Below are positions 23,991 to 34,671 of a DNA stretch of 64,000 nt, in pieces; positions within the stretch are counted from its first letter, which is position 1; each line of letters opens with the position of its first letter. The stretch is from assembly GCA_018287875.1 (NCBI GenBank), contig JAGVVL010000002.1, positions 7,130,001-7,194,000 of the forward strand, read 5' to 3'. Both the position numbers and the translations under genes were made by a program. The DNA is from Nigrospora sphaerica (lineage: Eukaryota; Ascomycota; Sordariomycetes; Amphisphaeriales; Apiosporaceae). The notes under the pieces are model-generated. The model was not told the DNA's origin. It did no database searches and saw only the letters and a program-made list of their open reading frames with translations.

Positions 23991-24984
23991 GAGGCTTGAT
24001 GAGATTGGGTCGTAATAAATCAAAGAGCGGTGGCGCGCGAGAGACGGAAGAAAAAGCCCGACAGGAGAGACGTTCGTTCAGTTGGACCTGGCCGCAGAAC
24101 TCGTCTGTGCTAGCAATCGATTCCCTGGGCATGTCGAAGGGTTATGAAGCAAACCACAACCAGGGCTGCAGGTTTTCGGCACTTGGTTTCCGTCGCCCGT
24201 CTCTACTGCAAAGCCGGGGAGGGTACCTCTCTCCCTCCCGGCTACGTCGGACCCGTCGCGGCATCGGAGCCGAAAACGCCTACGGTCCTTAGGGCCGGTT
24301 ACGAAGAGACCCTGGACGCCGGTAGTGTCCGTCCCTTCCTTAGGGGCTCCCGCCACTGCAAGATTCCATCCGATGAAGCCTATATCGAACGGCCCCTGAG
24401 CTCGGAGTGCGACGCGGCTGACGGCTCGGTTAGACTTTTTGGTCACGTAAGTTTGCCAGTTGCTTCACCTTAAGGCTTGAGACGAAGGCCGATTGGCTTC
24501 CCGCGTCACGAGAAACCGATGCCAATAAGTGGGCCCGCCTGTGCTAACTTGCAGTGCCACAGGGAACCTACAATTACCTCTTCCAGACGCCCCCATTCTT
24601 AGCCGCTCCCCGTTGGACTTTTGGGAAGAAGGATTCTCCGGCAGCTGAAGCCCGGCAGGTACTTCGGTACCACGGTAGCCTCCCCCCGGGATGCGCTTAG
24701 CCTCATGGGGATAGTCGGACTTAGGTAGTCTTGGCCATACACGCTTCTCCATACGTGTACCTACCAATCCTGTACCGTACGGCGCCTCAACGCTCGTGTG
24801 TGGGCAAAGCAAAGCCAATAAGCCAGATATTCCTGTTCCCGTCAGCTGCAGGACTCGTAGCGCCCGACGCGAAGGCATCATCCGGACGCAATACTCTCTG
24901 TTGAAGATAAAATCCGTCTCGCCGCCACCCTACACCCCCCTCGCGCCCTCCTTCGCGGCTTGCCCCCTTCCCCGCGGCCCGAAA
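23991..24984. other. Divergent intergenic region (MFS / bos1)
   Basis: Upstream sequence shared by the antiporter (-) and bos1 (+). No gene evident. A pyrimidine-rich stretch precedes the bos1 start. Confidence 0.5.
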
Positions 24985-25794
24985 ATGGTAACGAGGCCCG
25001 CGACGTGCCCCGAAAGCGACGCCGACTAACACGCGCAACCCCAGAACTCCGCCTTCAACAGCGCCCTCAAGCAGTCGACGGCCATCCGGCGCGACCTGGC
25101 CAGCCTCGGCTCGGGGGCGCCGCCGACGCCGGCCGCGCTGGGCTCGGTCTCGGCCTCGCTGACGGCCTTCGCGCGGACGCTCGACGAGTACGACGCGCTG
25201 GCCAAGCAGGAGCTCGTCGTGGCCAAGCAGGAGAAGGCGTGGGAGCGCATCAAGAACTTCCGGCACGAGCTCTCGGCCTACCGCGAGCAGGTCGCCGGCC
25301 TCAAGGCGCAGCGCGACGACGCCCAGCACACGCAGAACCGGGCCGAGCTGCTGGGCCGCCGGCCCTACACGACGCAGACGCCCGAGAACCCCTACGCGCA
25401 CGCGGGGGCCGCCGCCGCGACGGCGCCCGGCGACGTGCCGACGAACCGCTACGGCAGCGGCGGCGTCGTCGGCGGCGGCCAGATGAGCATGGGCAGCCAC
25501 GACTACACGCAGGAGGCGCACGCGCTGCGCGAGCAGAACTTCTTCGCCAGCACCAACACCGCCCTCGACGAGTACATCCTCCGCGGCCAGGCCGTGCTCG
25601 GCGACCTCGGCGCCCAGCGCGAGATGCTCAAGAACACCCAGAAGCGGCTGTACAGCGTGGCCAACACCCTGGGCGTCAGCGGCGACACCATCCGCATGAT
25701 CGAGCGCCGGGCCAAGCAGGACAAGTGGATTTTCTGGGCCGGCGCCCTCATCTTCTTCGCCTTTTGCTGGGCTTGTCTGCACTTCCTCCGCTGA
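24985..25794 (+). CDS. bos1: ER-Golgi SNARE Bos1 (membrin/GOSR2 family)
   Basis: Two coding exons: the first is only the ATG (24985-24987); after a 57-bp intron (24988-25044, GTAACG...GACTAAC...CCCAG) the frame continues 25045-25794; 250 aa. The mature N-terminus NSAFNSALKQSTAIRRDL matches the Bos1 family start, which fixes the splice. Parts: N-terminal helical region; KAWERIKNFRHEL and AELLGRR blocks; a Gly/Ala-rich linker; SNARE helix (about 165-230) with central Gln in LGAQREML and the conserved NTLGVSGDTIRMIERR; and a C-terminal membrane anchor WIFWAGALIFFAFCWACLHFLR-like. It acts as a Qb SNARE in COPII vesicle fusion with the cis-Golgi. No other start codon in frame gives a plausible N-terminus. 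Confidence 0.94.
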
Positions 25795-26075
25795 GCATGG
25801 GGCACCACTGCGAAAGGCCGGGTGGCCGGCGCGGCGAGGAAAAGCAATCACGGGGGATGCGCGGTTTGAAATTATCACGTCTTCAGCAATCATTAGTAGC
25901 GAGGCGTTGGGGCGTACGGAATGAATACTCTAGATTTATTTCACCTGCCCGGCCCAATCTTGGGCCCGGAAAGCAAAGCAGCCCAGGCAATCGACGACAG
26001 CGCCGGCCGCTTCCACAGGGCACGTTGGCTTCGGCCTCGCCGGCACCGGTTACCCGTCTATTCAACCCAAGCCGT

Positions 26076-27054
26076 CTATTTGCCGGCCCAGCCCTTCAGC
26101 GCAATGGTAAAAAGCACGTCTTTCGCAGTCCGTACCTCGACGACCTCGGTGTCGGGCAAAACGTGGTTACTTGTACTTAATTGACCGCCGAACTCGGTGG
26201 GCCAATCCTCGACGTCCCATTCCAGGCCGCGCGTGCTGATGACGCTGGGCTCCTTGATGGGAATGATGCCGACGTGCTTGCCAAACACCTCGGGGGTGCC
26301 GTGGGCCTTTTGTCCCGCGTCCCGGACGTGGATGCGGTGCTCGCCGGCCTTGAGCAGGAACGTCAGGCTCTCGCCGCTGACGAGGTAGACCCTTCCCTCG
26401 TCGTAGGTCGGCGAGGTCTGGAACAGGTAAAGGTGGTGAAGCTGGGAGAGGCCCTGGTCTACGCGCCCGCCGAGGCCGCCCATGCAGACCATGTCGACGG
26501 CCCCTTTGGTTTTCCGGATGTGGCGCACTGCTTTGGTGAAGTCCGTGCTATACTGGTCCGACTCGTGGATGATATCGATCCTGCTCTCTGTCGCTTGTTC
26601 GTAGTAGGCGCGTGTAGTGGGAGTAAGCGAGTCGAGGTCCCCGATGATTACGTGTAGGTCGTTCTATACCTCGGGTCAGGCTATGCACGTTCAGGGGGGG
26701 GGGGTGGCTGACGAAAACGGCATGGAACATACAAATGCCTCGAGCGTAGGTTTGCCGCTGGCACCTTGGCTTTGCAGGACCCGCTGGCCGGCATTGTACA
26801 GCTCGTTGGCGCCGCCATCGGCTGCGACATGAAAGGATGCTATGCTGCATCTCAGAACCAGGCGTCTCCGGCTTGACTGGGCTCTTGGCCGACTTACATA
26901 TATGCCAGAGGCGCTCTAGCGTTTCTTGGTCGTTCAGAGGCTGGTTGAGGATGATCAAGGCCAGTTTGTCCTTGTCTTCCGGCGGTGCCGTCTCGGGCGA
27001 GGGCGGGAACAAGCGGGCCGGAAACCACTCGGTCGGTGCCGCCGTATTTGTCAT
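26076..27054 (-). CDS. Thiamine pyrophosphokinase
   Basis: Three exons, complement of 26898-27054, 26733-26839 and 26076-26663; 283 aa. It transfers pyrophosphate from ATP to thiamine, giving thiamine diphosphate in the cytosol. Family landmarks in order: LIILNQPL (33-40), ADGGANELYN (59-68), the catalytic GDLDSL (96-101), DQYSTDFTKA, MGGLGGRVDQ for substrate and ATP contacts, then the thiamine-binding half with VYLVSGESLTFLL and GIIPIKEP. For intron 1 the acceptor at 26840-26841 (CATAG) yields SSFHVAADGGAN; a later CAG would shorten the conserved strand. Intron 2 contains a nine-G run. The start is the first ATG (27054); the frame further upstream opens only with GTG. Divergent from mia40. 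The fungal gene name varies (THI80-like). Confidence 0.94.
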
Positions 27055-27987
27055 GGCCTCGGCCTCTACTGGGTATGGTTTCGAAGGATACCTGATAGTA
27101 AAGAATTTCCTCTTTTTCTTCTGGTCCGCCGCCTTAGGCCGGAGAGAGTAGCACACGGCCTCGATTTATAAAGGGTCTGCCTTTTTGCGGCTTTAATGCA
27201 GGGGGGTTGAGATTTCGGGTGGCACGATCGAGTGCTGCTAACTTGGGTTCCAGTGGCTCATGTGTTGTTGGAATTGAGGTGGGGCCTTGTTCGTGTGCCC
27301 AAGGAGAGGAGGAGAGCAACGGAGAGGCAGGCGAGGTACTAGGAAGAATTAGGAGAGGTTTGCAAAGTGCGGCTCCGAAAATCCCAGCAGCCAAGGTCCA
27401 TGACCGGATCCACGGTTCTGCTCCGATAGCACGGAACTGGTGTCATGGCAAGCGCTGCCCTGCCTTTCTCCCTTGGCTCGCAATTCATTTCGCGCTCTGG
27501 TGGGATAGATATAGCCCCCAGCACGTTCGGGTTGCGTCATTTCACACAGGTGCCATGTGTCTGCCTCAGGTCGGTGAGCTATGCTTAGGTCGTCTTGTGC
27601 GAAGACCTGAAATGACCCAGCTTTCCCCTTCTCCCTTCCGGATTGGTGCCCGTGTACATTTTGTTTGCTCACTCGAAGGCATGGTTGGGGTGGGATCTAA
27701 ATGCTTCCAGACAACCTTCCTTCTATGCGGGCGTTTCCCATCCATTATTAGCACCCGTAGTTCGCTGCCCACCTGGTGTGATGTGGCCCGAGCTCCCGGG
27801 GGCATTCGGCAAAGCGCGTCACTTTTCCAAATTTTGCGACTGGGATTGGGAAAGCATGGCTTACCAAGCCATTTCCCTAACGACTGCTTGGAGATCCTCG
27901 CGATAGCAGGCGCATTGTTGATTCGACTTTGCCCGAGACCGCACGCCTTCTTTTGCGTTATTCATTTGGTCACATTCCCTTCCTGCC
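27055..27987. other. Divergent promoter region of thiamine pyrophosphokinase and mia40
   Basis: About 930 bp between the two start codons. No gene is supported. No TPP riboswitch core was recognised, although these are known only upstream of other fungal thiamine genes. Confidence 0.5.
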
Positions 27988-29068
27988 ATGTACCGGTCAG
28001 CTCTGCGGGCGACGCCTCGCGCTGCCCATGCCCTGCGGCCGACCGCAATCCGAGCCGTCCCTCGCCGATTCGCCTCCACATCCCCGGCCGACAAGAAACG
28101 GAGTTGGAAGAGCTGGGCCGCGAGATTGGCGTTGGCCGCGGGCGCTGTCTACTGGTACAATACCAGCCCAGCTTTCGCCGAGGAGCTGCAGCGTACGCCC
28201 CTGCACCACCTCCGCCCTGTGTGTTCGCCGTCGTCTGACCTCGCTGTGTCTTGTAGCTTCGCACGTTGCCCCGCCGCCGCAGTTTTCCGATGAGGACCTG
28301 CCGACCATTGAGGCCGTAGTGGAGCGGAAGAGGAGGGAGGCCGAGGCGCGCTTAGCCAAGGCGGCGGCAGAGAAGCCCCAGGAGGAAGAGGCCGCTGTCG
28401 AGGCACCGGCGGCGCAGGACGGAGAGGGCGCTGCCGTCGGAGGCCCCGAGGAGCTGGAGGCGGAAGCCGGCCAGCAGGGGGCCTTCAACCCCGAGACGGG
28501 CGAGATCAACTGGGACTGCCCGTGTCTAGGCGGCATGGCCCACGGCCCCTGCGGCGAAGAGTTCAAAGCTGCTTTCAGCTGCTTCGTTTACTCCAAGGAA
28601 GAGCCCAAGGGCATGGATTGCATCGACAAATTTCAGTGAGTTGCGTGCCGTCCGCACGGGTGAGTGAAGGCTAATGCGGCCTCCAGGCATATGCAAGACT
28701 GCTTCCGACAGCACCCTGAGGTTTACGGCGACGAGCTCGCTGACGACGAGGGCGAGGCGCCTGCCGAGGCTGTCCCCGAGGCTGCCGACGCGCAGGCGGT
28801 ACCGGCAGAGGGTGCGACCGCCCCGTCCACGACGGCGCCCGTGGCCGACAGCAATGTTGACGTGAAGCCGACGACTCCCACGACGGCCACGACGGCCACG
28901 ACGGCACCCGCGGCGGACAGCACAGTCGACGTAAAGCCGACGACTCCCACGACGGCCACAACGGCACCCGCGACGGACAGCACAGTCGACGTGAAGCCGA
29001 CAGCAGCCAGTGAGACCCTGCCGGTATCTTCGGCCGAGGTGGCGAAGCCCCAGTCTAAAGACGCATAG
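27988..29068 (+). CDS. mia40: Mitochondrial intermembrane-space import and assembly protein 40 (Mia40/Tim40)
   Basis: Three exons, 27988-28192, 28257-28635 and 28687-29068; 321 aa. It is the oxidoreductase of the intermembrane-space disulfide relay, handing disulfides from Erv1 to small Cys-motif proteins. Seen: an Arg/Ala-rich matrix-targeting presequence (1-32); a TM anchor (about 45-58); an acidic linker; the redox-active CPC at 156-158; and twin CX9C pairs C167/C177 and C190/C200 forming the CHCH hairpin, ending HPEVYG. After this a 110-residue Thr/Ala/Pro/acidic tail carries three repeats of an [16 protein letters not shown] unit, longer than in the yeast protein. Introns 1 (phase 1) and 2 (phase 2) each restore the frame; intron 2 splits the Gln codon before HMQDC. 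Confidence 0.95.
28843..29001 (+). repeat. Imperfect coding tandem repeat in the mia40 3' end
   Basis: Three imperfect copies of a roughly 55-65 bp unit encoding A-D-S-x-V-D-V-K-P-T plus an ACG/ACC-rich Thr stretch. Copies differ in the number of ACGGCC triplet pairs, which points to slippage. The repeats lie outside the CHCH domain. Confidence 0.8.
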
Positions 29069-29980
29069 ACGACTTGACCTACCATCGTGATGGCAATTGC
29101 CGCTAGAAAGCGAGCTGGGACGTAGACAGCCGTTGCTCAGACGCGGCTCGGACTGCCGGCCGGCTTCACCATGGCGGCCGGATGGGCGGCTGGGCGGACG
29201 TGGAGGTCGCGGGCGCTGCCCATGTACAATCACATGTATATTGTATGAGAAACGCCGTAATAGACTGCTAATGCATCCCCTCCATGACGGACGACTAAAA
29301 ACGCGCCCTACCTCGTGCCCAGCACGGTCCCGGACCGAGACGACCGAAACGGGTGTGTGGGCCGCCGCGTGAGCGCGTCCCGGTGCTGATCCGTCTCAGG
29401 GGGGCTGGTGGATGACAGGCCGGCCGGTACATGGATCGCCCTGGACTTACGACCCGGCTAGGCAAGTCGACCAAGGTCCCCAATCAAGTGGCCGTCACGA
29501 CTAAGGTCGGGTCGCGATCGCCGAGTCGCTAATTAGAAGTTAGAGAGCAGCATGGACGCCCTACGCTCTGGGCCTTTTTTTTTTGCCCCAAGGCGTCGAA
29601 AGCCCCCTCCACCCCAGATGGGCCGATGGGTCCTTCGGTGCTGGCGCTGCAGGGCCTGGCTTCGCTGCGTTTTCCATGAGCCCGCCCCGCATGCAGGCAA
29701 GCACACGCTTCTGCACCCCATCCAGCACTGACGGGCCGCGGCTCTTGGAAGCAAATCCGTCATCGCCAAAGGGGGCGTGTGTGTAGTTCTCGCCCCCCGT
29801 CATCGTCGACTTCTCGCCTCTCTAGCTTCTCCGGCCTGGCCTGGCCCGACCTGACTTGACCACTCTTTGATTTCTTCACGCCATGGCGAGCCACGCCGCC
29901 CTGTGACTCTGATCACACCTCGGCCTCTGCGTCGTCCAAGCCTCACCCTCCCCCCCCCCCCCCCCCGCCCCGGACTGACG
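29069..29980. other. Intergenic / upstream region of the cluster regulator
   Basis: 3' flank of mia40 and upstream region of the Zn2Cys6 regulator. A T10 run lies near 29574-29583. The last 35 bp before the start codon are dominated by a poly-C tract listed separately. No gene seen. Confidence 0.5.
29950..29966. repeat. Poly-C tract (17 nt) just upstream of the regulator start
   Basis: Seventeen consecutive C, ending 14 bp before the ATG at 29981. The position implies it lies in the 5' leader or core promoter. A longer C-tract lies upstream of the maltase of the same cluster. Run length may be affected by assembly error. Confidence 0.9.
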
Positions 29981-31684
29981 ATGATGACTGCCACGAGACC
30001 AGAGCCCGGGCACCCGTCTCCCTCGCCCTTCTCGCCGCAGTCGGCCCAGTCGGCGCCGTCCGACAAGGGTGGCAGCCAGCCCGGCGACCTCGGCCACTCG
30101 CCGCCCGACGGCCACGGGCCCGCCGCCGAGCCCGCGCCAAAGCGGGCGAAGCGGGCGCAAGTCTCGCGTGCCTGCGCCCGCTGCCGGAGGCTGCAGAAGG
30201 GCTGCAGCGAGGGGCGGCCGTGCCAGCGATGCGTTCGCATTGGCCTCGCCGACGAATGCCTGGCTAGCGCCGGGGTGCAACGCGGCGGCGGCGGTGGCGT
30301 CGGCGGCGGCGCTTTCGGCGGTGGCGGCGGCGCCAACGGTCCGGCAGGCGAGCTGGGCGTCTCGTCGGCCCTGTCGGCCTCGGCCTCGGTGACGCTGCCG
30401 ACCTTTTCGTCTCTGGACCTGCCGACGTCGCCGCAGGCCTTCACGAGCTTCCCGCGCGAGTCGTTCCAGCGCCAGGGCGACCTGCTGCCCGGCCCCGTCA
30501 CCGACTACTGCACCGAGCGCTTCTTCTCCCACCTCTGCCCGACCATCCCCATCCTCTCGCCCGGCTACGTCGCCACCCTCCGCAGCCGCGTCGCCGAGAC
30601 GTCCGAGGCCGGCGTCGAGGCCTACTGCGTGCTCGTCGGCATGAGCGCCCAGGTCCTCGTGCAGGTCGAGGAGCCCGCCGGCCGCCGCTTCACCGACCGC
30701 GCCGCCCTCGACACCAACGCCTCGTACGGCTGGATGCTGCTCGAGGAGGCCCTGGCCGCCCACCGGCACCTCCCGCGCCGCTCCAACCCCAGCCTCGAGC
30801 ACGTCCTCTTCACCTTCTTCATCTACGCCTGCCACGCCGCCCTGTTCCACCACAGCCAGGCCTTCTTCTTCCTCCGCGAGACCACGACGCTCTTCCTCCT
30901 GCTCGACCTGGACTCGCTCCCGAGCCACAGCCGGACCCTCGCCGACCGGCTCTTCTGGGTCCTCGTCGTCTCGGAGCGCTCGCACGCCATCCGCTACCGC
31001 CGCCCGACGACGCTGCAGATCACGGCGGCGACGCCGGACCCGGCCACGCTGATGCGCGAGTGCGTCGACCCGCAGGCGCTGGCGGGCTTCTGGTCGCTGA
31101 CGGCGCTGTTCCGGCCCGTCGACACGTCCTTCATCGCGACGCTCAACGGCGAGACCGTGTCCAACCCGCCGTCGCCGGCCGCCCTCGACGGCATCGAGGC
31201 GGGCGTCAACAGCGCGCTGAGCAGCTTCACGTCGGCCGCCCTCCAGGCGACGCAGCGGGCGAACCTCAACATCACCCAGCTCTGGCTGCGCATCATCGTT
31301 TGGCAGGTCCGCCTCCGCCTCGGCTACCTGACCGAGGCGGCGCCCGCCCTGGCGAGCCACACGTACCACTACCCGCTCGAGGTCGCCCACGACCTCGAGC
31401 TGAGCACCTGCAACCTCGACATCGACAGCATGAGGATCCACGGCGCCGGCCTCACCGAGAAGCTGTTCGACATCGCCTCGGTCGTCGTCAACGTGCTCGC
31501 CCGCGTCCCCGTAGGCCTCGAGAAAGCCCAGGCCGAGAAGCACCTCGGTTACGTCAAACGCCTCATCCAGCAGCTGCCGGGCGGCGCCACCGTGTACGGC
31601 CGGCTACTGGAAAAGCACCTCTGCGCTGCCCTACCAGAAACGTACCCTAAACCATCAGACAGTGCCGCAAAGGCGCAAAATTAA
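29981..31684 (+). CDS. Zn2Cys6 transcription factor adjoining the maltose-type cluster
   Basis: One exon, 567 aa, very GC-rich. A Pro/Ser-rich N-terminus and basic PKRAKR (53-58) precede the zinc cluster: C65-x2-C68-x6-C75-x5-C81-x2-C84-x8-C93, with RRLQKGCSEGRPCQRC in the core. This spacing (x5, x8) differs from the x6/x6 of Mal63/AmyR-type clusters. A Gly-rich linker follows, then a helical region from about 150 with SYGWMLLEEALAAHRHLPR, HSQAFFFLRETTTLF and SERSHAIRYRRP. That last run resembles the fungal-specific middle homology region of the xylanolytic type. Nuclear activator or repressor role is from family. Control of the neighbouring permease and maltase is inferred only from adjacency. 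The first true ATG is at 29981 (a second ATG follows immediately). It converges on the permease with 186 bp between stops. Confidence 0.88.
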   Translation: MMTATRPEPGHPSPSPFSPQSAQSAPSDKGGSQPGDLGHSPPDGHGPAAEPAPKRAKRAQVSRACARCRRLQKGCSEGRPCQRCVRIGLADECLASAGVQRGGGGGVGGGAFGGGGGANGPAGELGVSSALSASASVTLPTFSSLDLPTSPQAFTSFPRESFQRQGDLLPGPVTDYCTERFFSHLCPTIPILSPGYVATLRSRVAETSEAGVEAYCVLVGMSAQVLVQVEEPAGRRFTDRAALDTNASYGWMLLEEALAAHRHLPRRSNPSLEHVLFTFFIYACHAALFHHSQAFFFLRETTTLFLLLDLDSLPSHSRTLADRLFWVLVVSERSHAIRYRRPTTLQITAATPDPATLMRECVDPQALAGFWSLTALFRPVDTSFIATLNGETVSNPPSPAALDGIEAGVNSALSSFTSAALQATQRANLNITQLWLRIIVWQVRLRLGYLTEAAPALASHTYHYPLEVAHDLELSTCNLDIDSMRIHGAGLTEKLFDIASVVVNVLARVPVGLEKAQAEKHLGYVKRLIQQLPGGATVYGRLLEKHLCAALPETYPKPSDSAAKAQN

Positions 31685-31870
31685 AAGAGCTCTAAACCCC
31701 CGCCCGAGGCATCCTAGGACGGTGGTAAAATTACGCGATCACGAGGGACATTGTATCTAGGCGTTCATTTCCCCTGCGGGAGCCCCAAAAAAAAAGCCAT
31801 GCTGCTGTTGGATGGTGTATTATGTAGCATCTGGGGGCGGGTCAGGGGCCCCGAGGCCGGAGCCCGTCGC

Positions 31871-33701
31871 TTAGCCAACCTCTTTCCCCCCGGCGGGAAC
31901 GTCCTTGACCTCATCCGCAGCATCCGAGTAGGGGTCGATTTTGGTCCGCGCGAACTCGCGGGCCGGAACGCGATTCTGGAACAGGAGATCGAGTTCCGCG
32001 TAGGTCCTATCTGCGTGACACGTTTGGGGTCAGACTGGCTCCGGGTGCGGACCGTTCGCGGTGGGCACAAACCTTTCGGCTCCGGCAGGCGGAAGAAGAC
32101 CCAGACGGCGCTCAGGCCGCAGGTGCCGGCCCAGAAGTAGGCGGCCTTGGCGCCCCAGTGCCAGGCGGTGGAGCTGAGCTGGTAGTTGGTCATGACGTTG
32201 ACGAAGATGTTGCTCGCGTTGTAGGCGGCGCGCGCGAGCACGATGGTCTTGGCCTTGAGGCGCGTGCTCGACAGCTCCGAGACGAGCGAGTACGTGACGG
32301 GGCCGACGGCGAAGTCGTAGACAAAAGTGAAGGCGATGAGGAGGCCGCCGATGGCCCAGACGGCGGCGTTGGCGCGCGCGAAGGAGAGGGAGCCGACCGT
32401 GACGAGCAGCAGGAACTGGGCGCACAGCCCGCCGAAGTGGATGCGGCGCCGGCCGAAGCGGGCCATGAGGAACCAGGAGCCGGCGGTGCCGACCATGCCC
32501 AGGGCGTACTGGCCCAGGGACAGCGAGAAGGAGTTGGAGGCGTCCATGCCGGCCTGGGTGAGGAAGTAGCTGAAGTAGCCCATGATGTTCTGGCCGCCCA
32601 GCGTCTGCACGAGCCAGATGCCCACGACGATCTCGGTGCGGCGCAGGTCGACGCCGCGGAAGCAGTCGCGGAAGCGCGTGCCGGCGCTCAGGCTCCTCTC
32701 CATGGCGTCGGTGTGCTCGATGAGGGCGAGCGTCTCGTCGACGCTGAAGGCGGCGTCGCGGCTGCTCGTCAGCCGCACGAGGCTCGCCCGGGCCGCCGCC
32801 CGGTTGCCGTGGCGGACGTGCCACCAGGGGCTTTCGGGGGCGAAGAGCACGCCGGCGAGGATGGGGACGGGCCACACCCACTGCACGGCGAAGGGGATCT
32901 TGTAGGCCCACTCGTCGGTCCGCGTGACGGAGCCCTTGTTGACGGCGGCGGCAAAGAACTGCCCGATGACCCAGCACATGTTGATGAAGGTCGTCAGGTA
33001 CGGACGTAGCACCACGGGCGCCACCTCGGACGCGTACGCGGGCGTTGCGGACTGGAAGGCGCCCCAGGGTATCCCTTGTGCCGGTCAGTCGCCCCGCTGT
33101 TCAAGACCGTCTCTCTCGTTTTCCCTCTCCCTCTCTCGGACTAAGGGGCACTTGTGGGTAGGGGGTGGTGGCAGGAGGGGGAGGGGAGCGCCGTACCGCA
33201 GAGTACCTCGCCCAGCACGAGCACTTGCACGTTGGGAGCGAAGAACAAGACGAAAATAAAGAGGATCATGAGGACCAGGCTGCCGATGGTGGTGGCCTTG
33301 TAGCCGTAGCGGTCCGAGGTCCAGCCGGCGAGGATGAGGCCGAGGATCTCGCCGGCGCGCGCGCCGTTAGACAGGCCCGACTGCCAGGCGGCCGACAGGG
33401 CCCATTTGCCCGTGGCCTCGTCGAGGGTGCCGAACTTGCGGTTGAAGACCTGGGAGGCGTAGAGGGAGGAGAGCAGGGCGAGGTCGTAACCCTCCATGAT
33501 GAGGGTCGAGGAGAGCAGGACGGACCAGCCGATGGCGTGGGGATAGAGCCGGACGGCCGTGAAGAGACTCATGTGGTGCTCCGCGTCGGCGGCCTGGCGG
33601 GCCTCGGCCGCGAGCCCGGCCTCCGAGGTGGAGTCGCCAGGGGACCGCCCTGCAGCCGTTTCCGCATGCAGGTGCTCGTTTTGATGTTTTTCGTCCATCA
33701 T
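31871..33701 (-). CDS. MFS sugar transporter, alpha-glucoside/maltose permease type
   Basis: Three exons, complement of 33197-33701, 32073-33074 and 31871-32010; 548 aa. It is a proton-coupled sugar porter of the plasma membrane. Seen: a hydrophilic N-terminal tail; the GYDLALLSSLYA segment of TM1, where maltose permeases carry this GYD motif; ASEVAPVVLRPYL after TM4; the sugar-porter PESPWW block ending the first half; GRRRIHFGG after TM8; and PEPKDRTYAELDLLFQ-type C-terminus with VPAREF, characteristic of Mal11/MalP-like permeases. The last intron uses the CAG acceptor at 32011-32012, which restores KDRTYAEL; reading through without splicing gives an unrelated basic tail. It is head-to-head with the maltase (970 bp) and tail-to-tail with the regulator. 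Substrate prediction (maltose or another alpha-glucoside) combines family resemblance and context. Confidence 0.92.
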
Positions 33702-34671
33702 TGCCGGCCCTTGGAAATGCGAGGGAATGTATGGGTCCCGGCGGAAAGGGAGGGGCTGAATGGGGGGCGCGGCGTTTGTAGGTAGGAGCCGCGGTGGAGG
33801 CTGGAGATATGGAACACACACAACTACCAACGGCAAGCAGGCTCTCGGCAGAGAGAGCAGTGGGGAATGAGAGAAACGAGCGGGTGACTCGCGCAAGCCC
33901 AGGCCATCTTGGACGGGTTTTATGGACGACGCTACCACCCAAGCACGGTTGCCAATCCGTCGGAAAATTTTGGGGTTGCCCTAGGGGCAATGGCCACGAC
34001 CTATGAACAGCGGCTGTGGCGTTGGCAGGCGAGGGCCTGGCCGACCGGCTCACCACGGTTTGCCATGCGCAAGCGAATATGTAGCCAAGCGTTTATGGTT
34101 GCCATCATGAGCTTCCCCGCGAGCGAAAAGGCTCAAGGGACGATGCGACGCAGCCCCAGGATGTCGGAGTTGCGTCATCGTGGTTGGTTGCGCAGAGGCG
34201 GCCTCGGCGGCGGGGTGGTCGGAGCCGGCGGGCGGAGTTTTTAGGGTTCTGGCGACCGAATTGCCAGGTACAGACAAAGCCACGGCATGCACATCATCTT
34301 TACCCCGTCGCACTTCCCGCAGGAACACTGAAAGCGGGAGGTGGCCGCTCTTTAAGGTCCTGAAGCCAAGGTTGGCTTGGGGGGGCCGCGGCGCCTACCT
34401 CAGTACATTACCTAAGCAAACGCCCTGGGTCCTTCCTGATGGGGTCTGCTCCTAAACATCCCCCCCCCCCCCCCCCCCTCCTCGATCGCGCTTGGCATGC
34501 CCGCCTCTATCCAATCTATGGCGGTGTTGGGCTCCATGGCCAGCGAGTCGGCACCGGGTGTTCCGTCGGGTGGTCCAACCCGTTGGCCTTTTTGTTTCCT
34601 GTCGGCGTCGCTCCTCGCTCTCAATTCTCCCTTTCTGGCGCGCCAAGCTGCTCCCGTCTTACCAAGCCGCC
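33702..34671. promoter_or_regulatory. Shared divergent promoter of permease and maltase
   Basis: This 970-bp interval separates the two start codons and must hold the control sites for both genes, a bidirectional layout as in MAL loci. CGG triplets are frequent but the GC content makes specific operator calls unsafe. It contains a 19-nt C-tract (listed separately). Confidence 0.6.
34460..34478. repeat. Poly-C tract (19 nt) upstream of the maltase
   Basis: Nineteen consecutive C, about 195 bp before the maltase ATG at 34672, in the divergent promoter. It is one of the longest homopolymers in the window and a companion to the tract at 29950. Confidence 0.9.

Noticed and set aside
24787..25893. 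368-codon minus-strand open frame opposite bos1
   Set aside because: Low-complexity Arg/Leu/Val shadow; the sense frame is a complete SNARE.
26832..26897. Alternative later 3' splice site in the thiamine pyrophosphokinase first intron
   Set aside because: It would remove the FHVAAD strand leading into DGGAN; the earlier CATAG acceptor keeps the family pattern.
29876..31543. Very long minus-strand open frame (555 codons) opposite the Zn2Cys6 regulator
   Set aside because: It is the antisense shadow of a GC-rich coding exon; composition is Arg/Gly/Ala/Glu/Val-rich with no domain.
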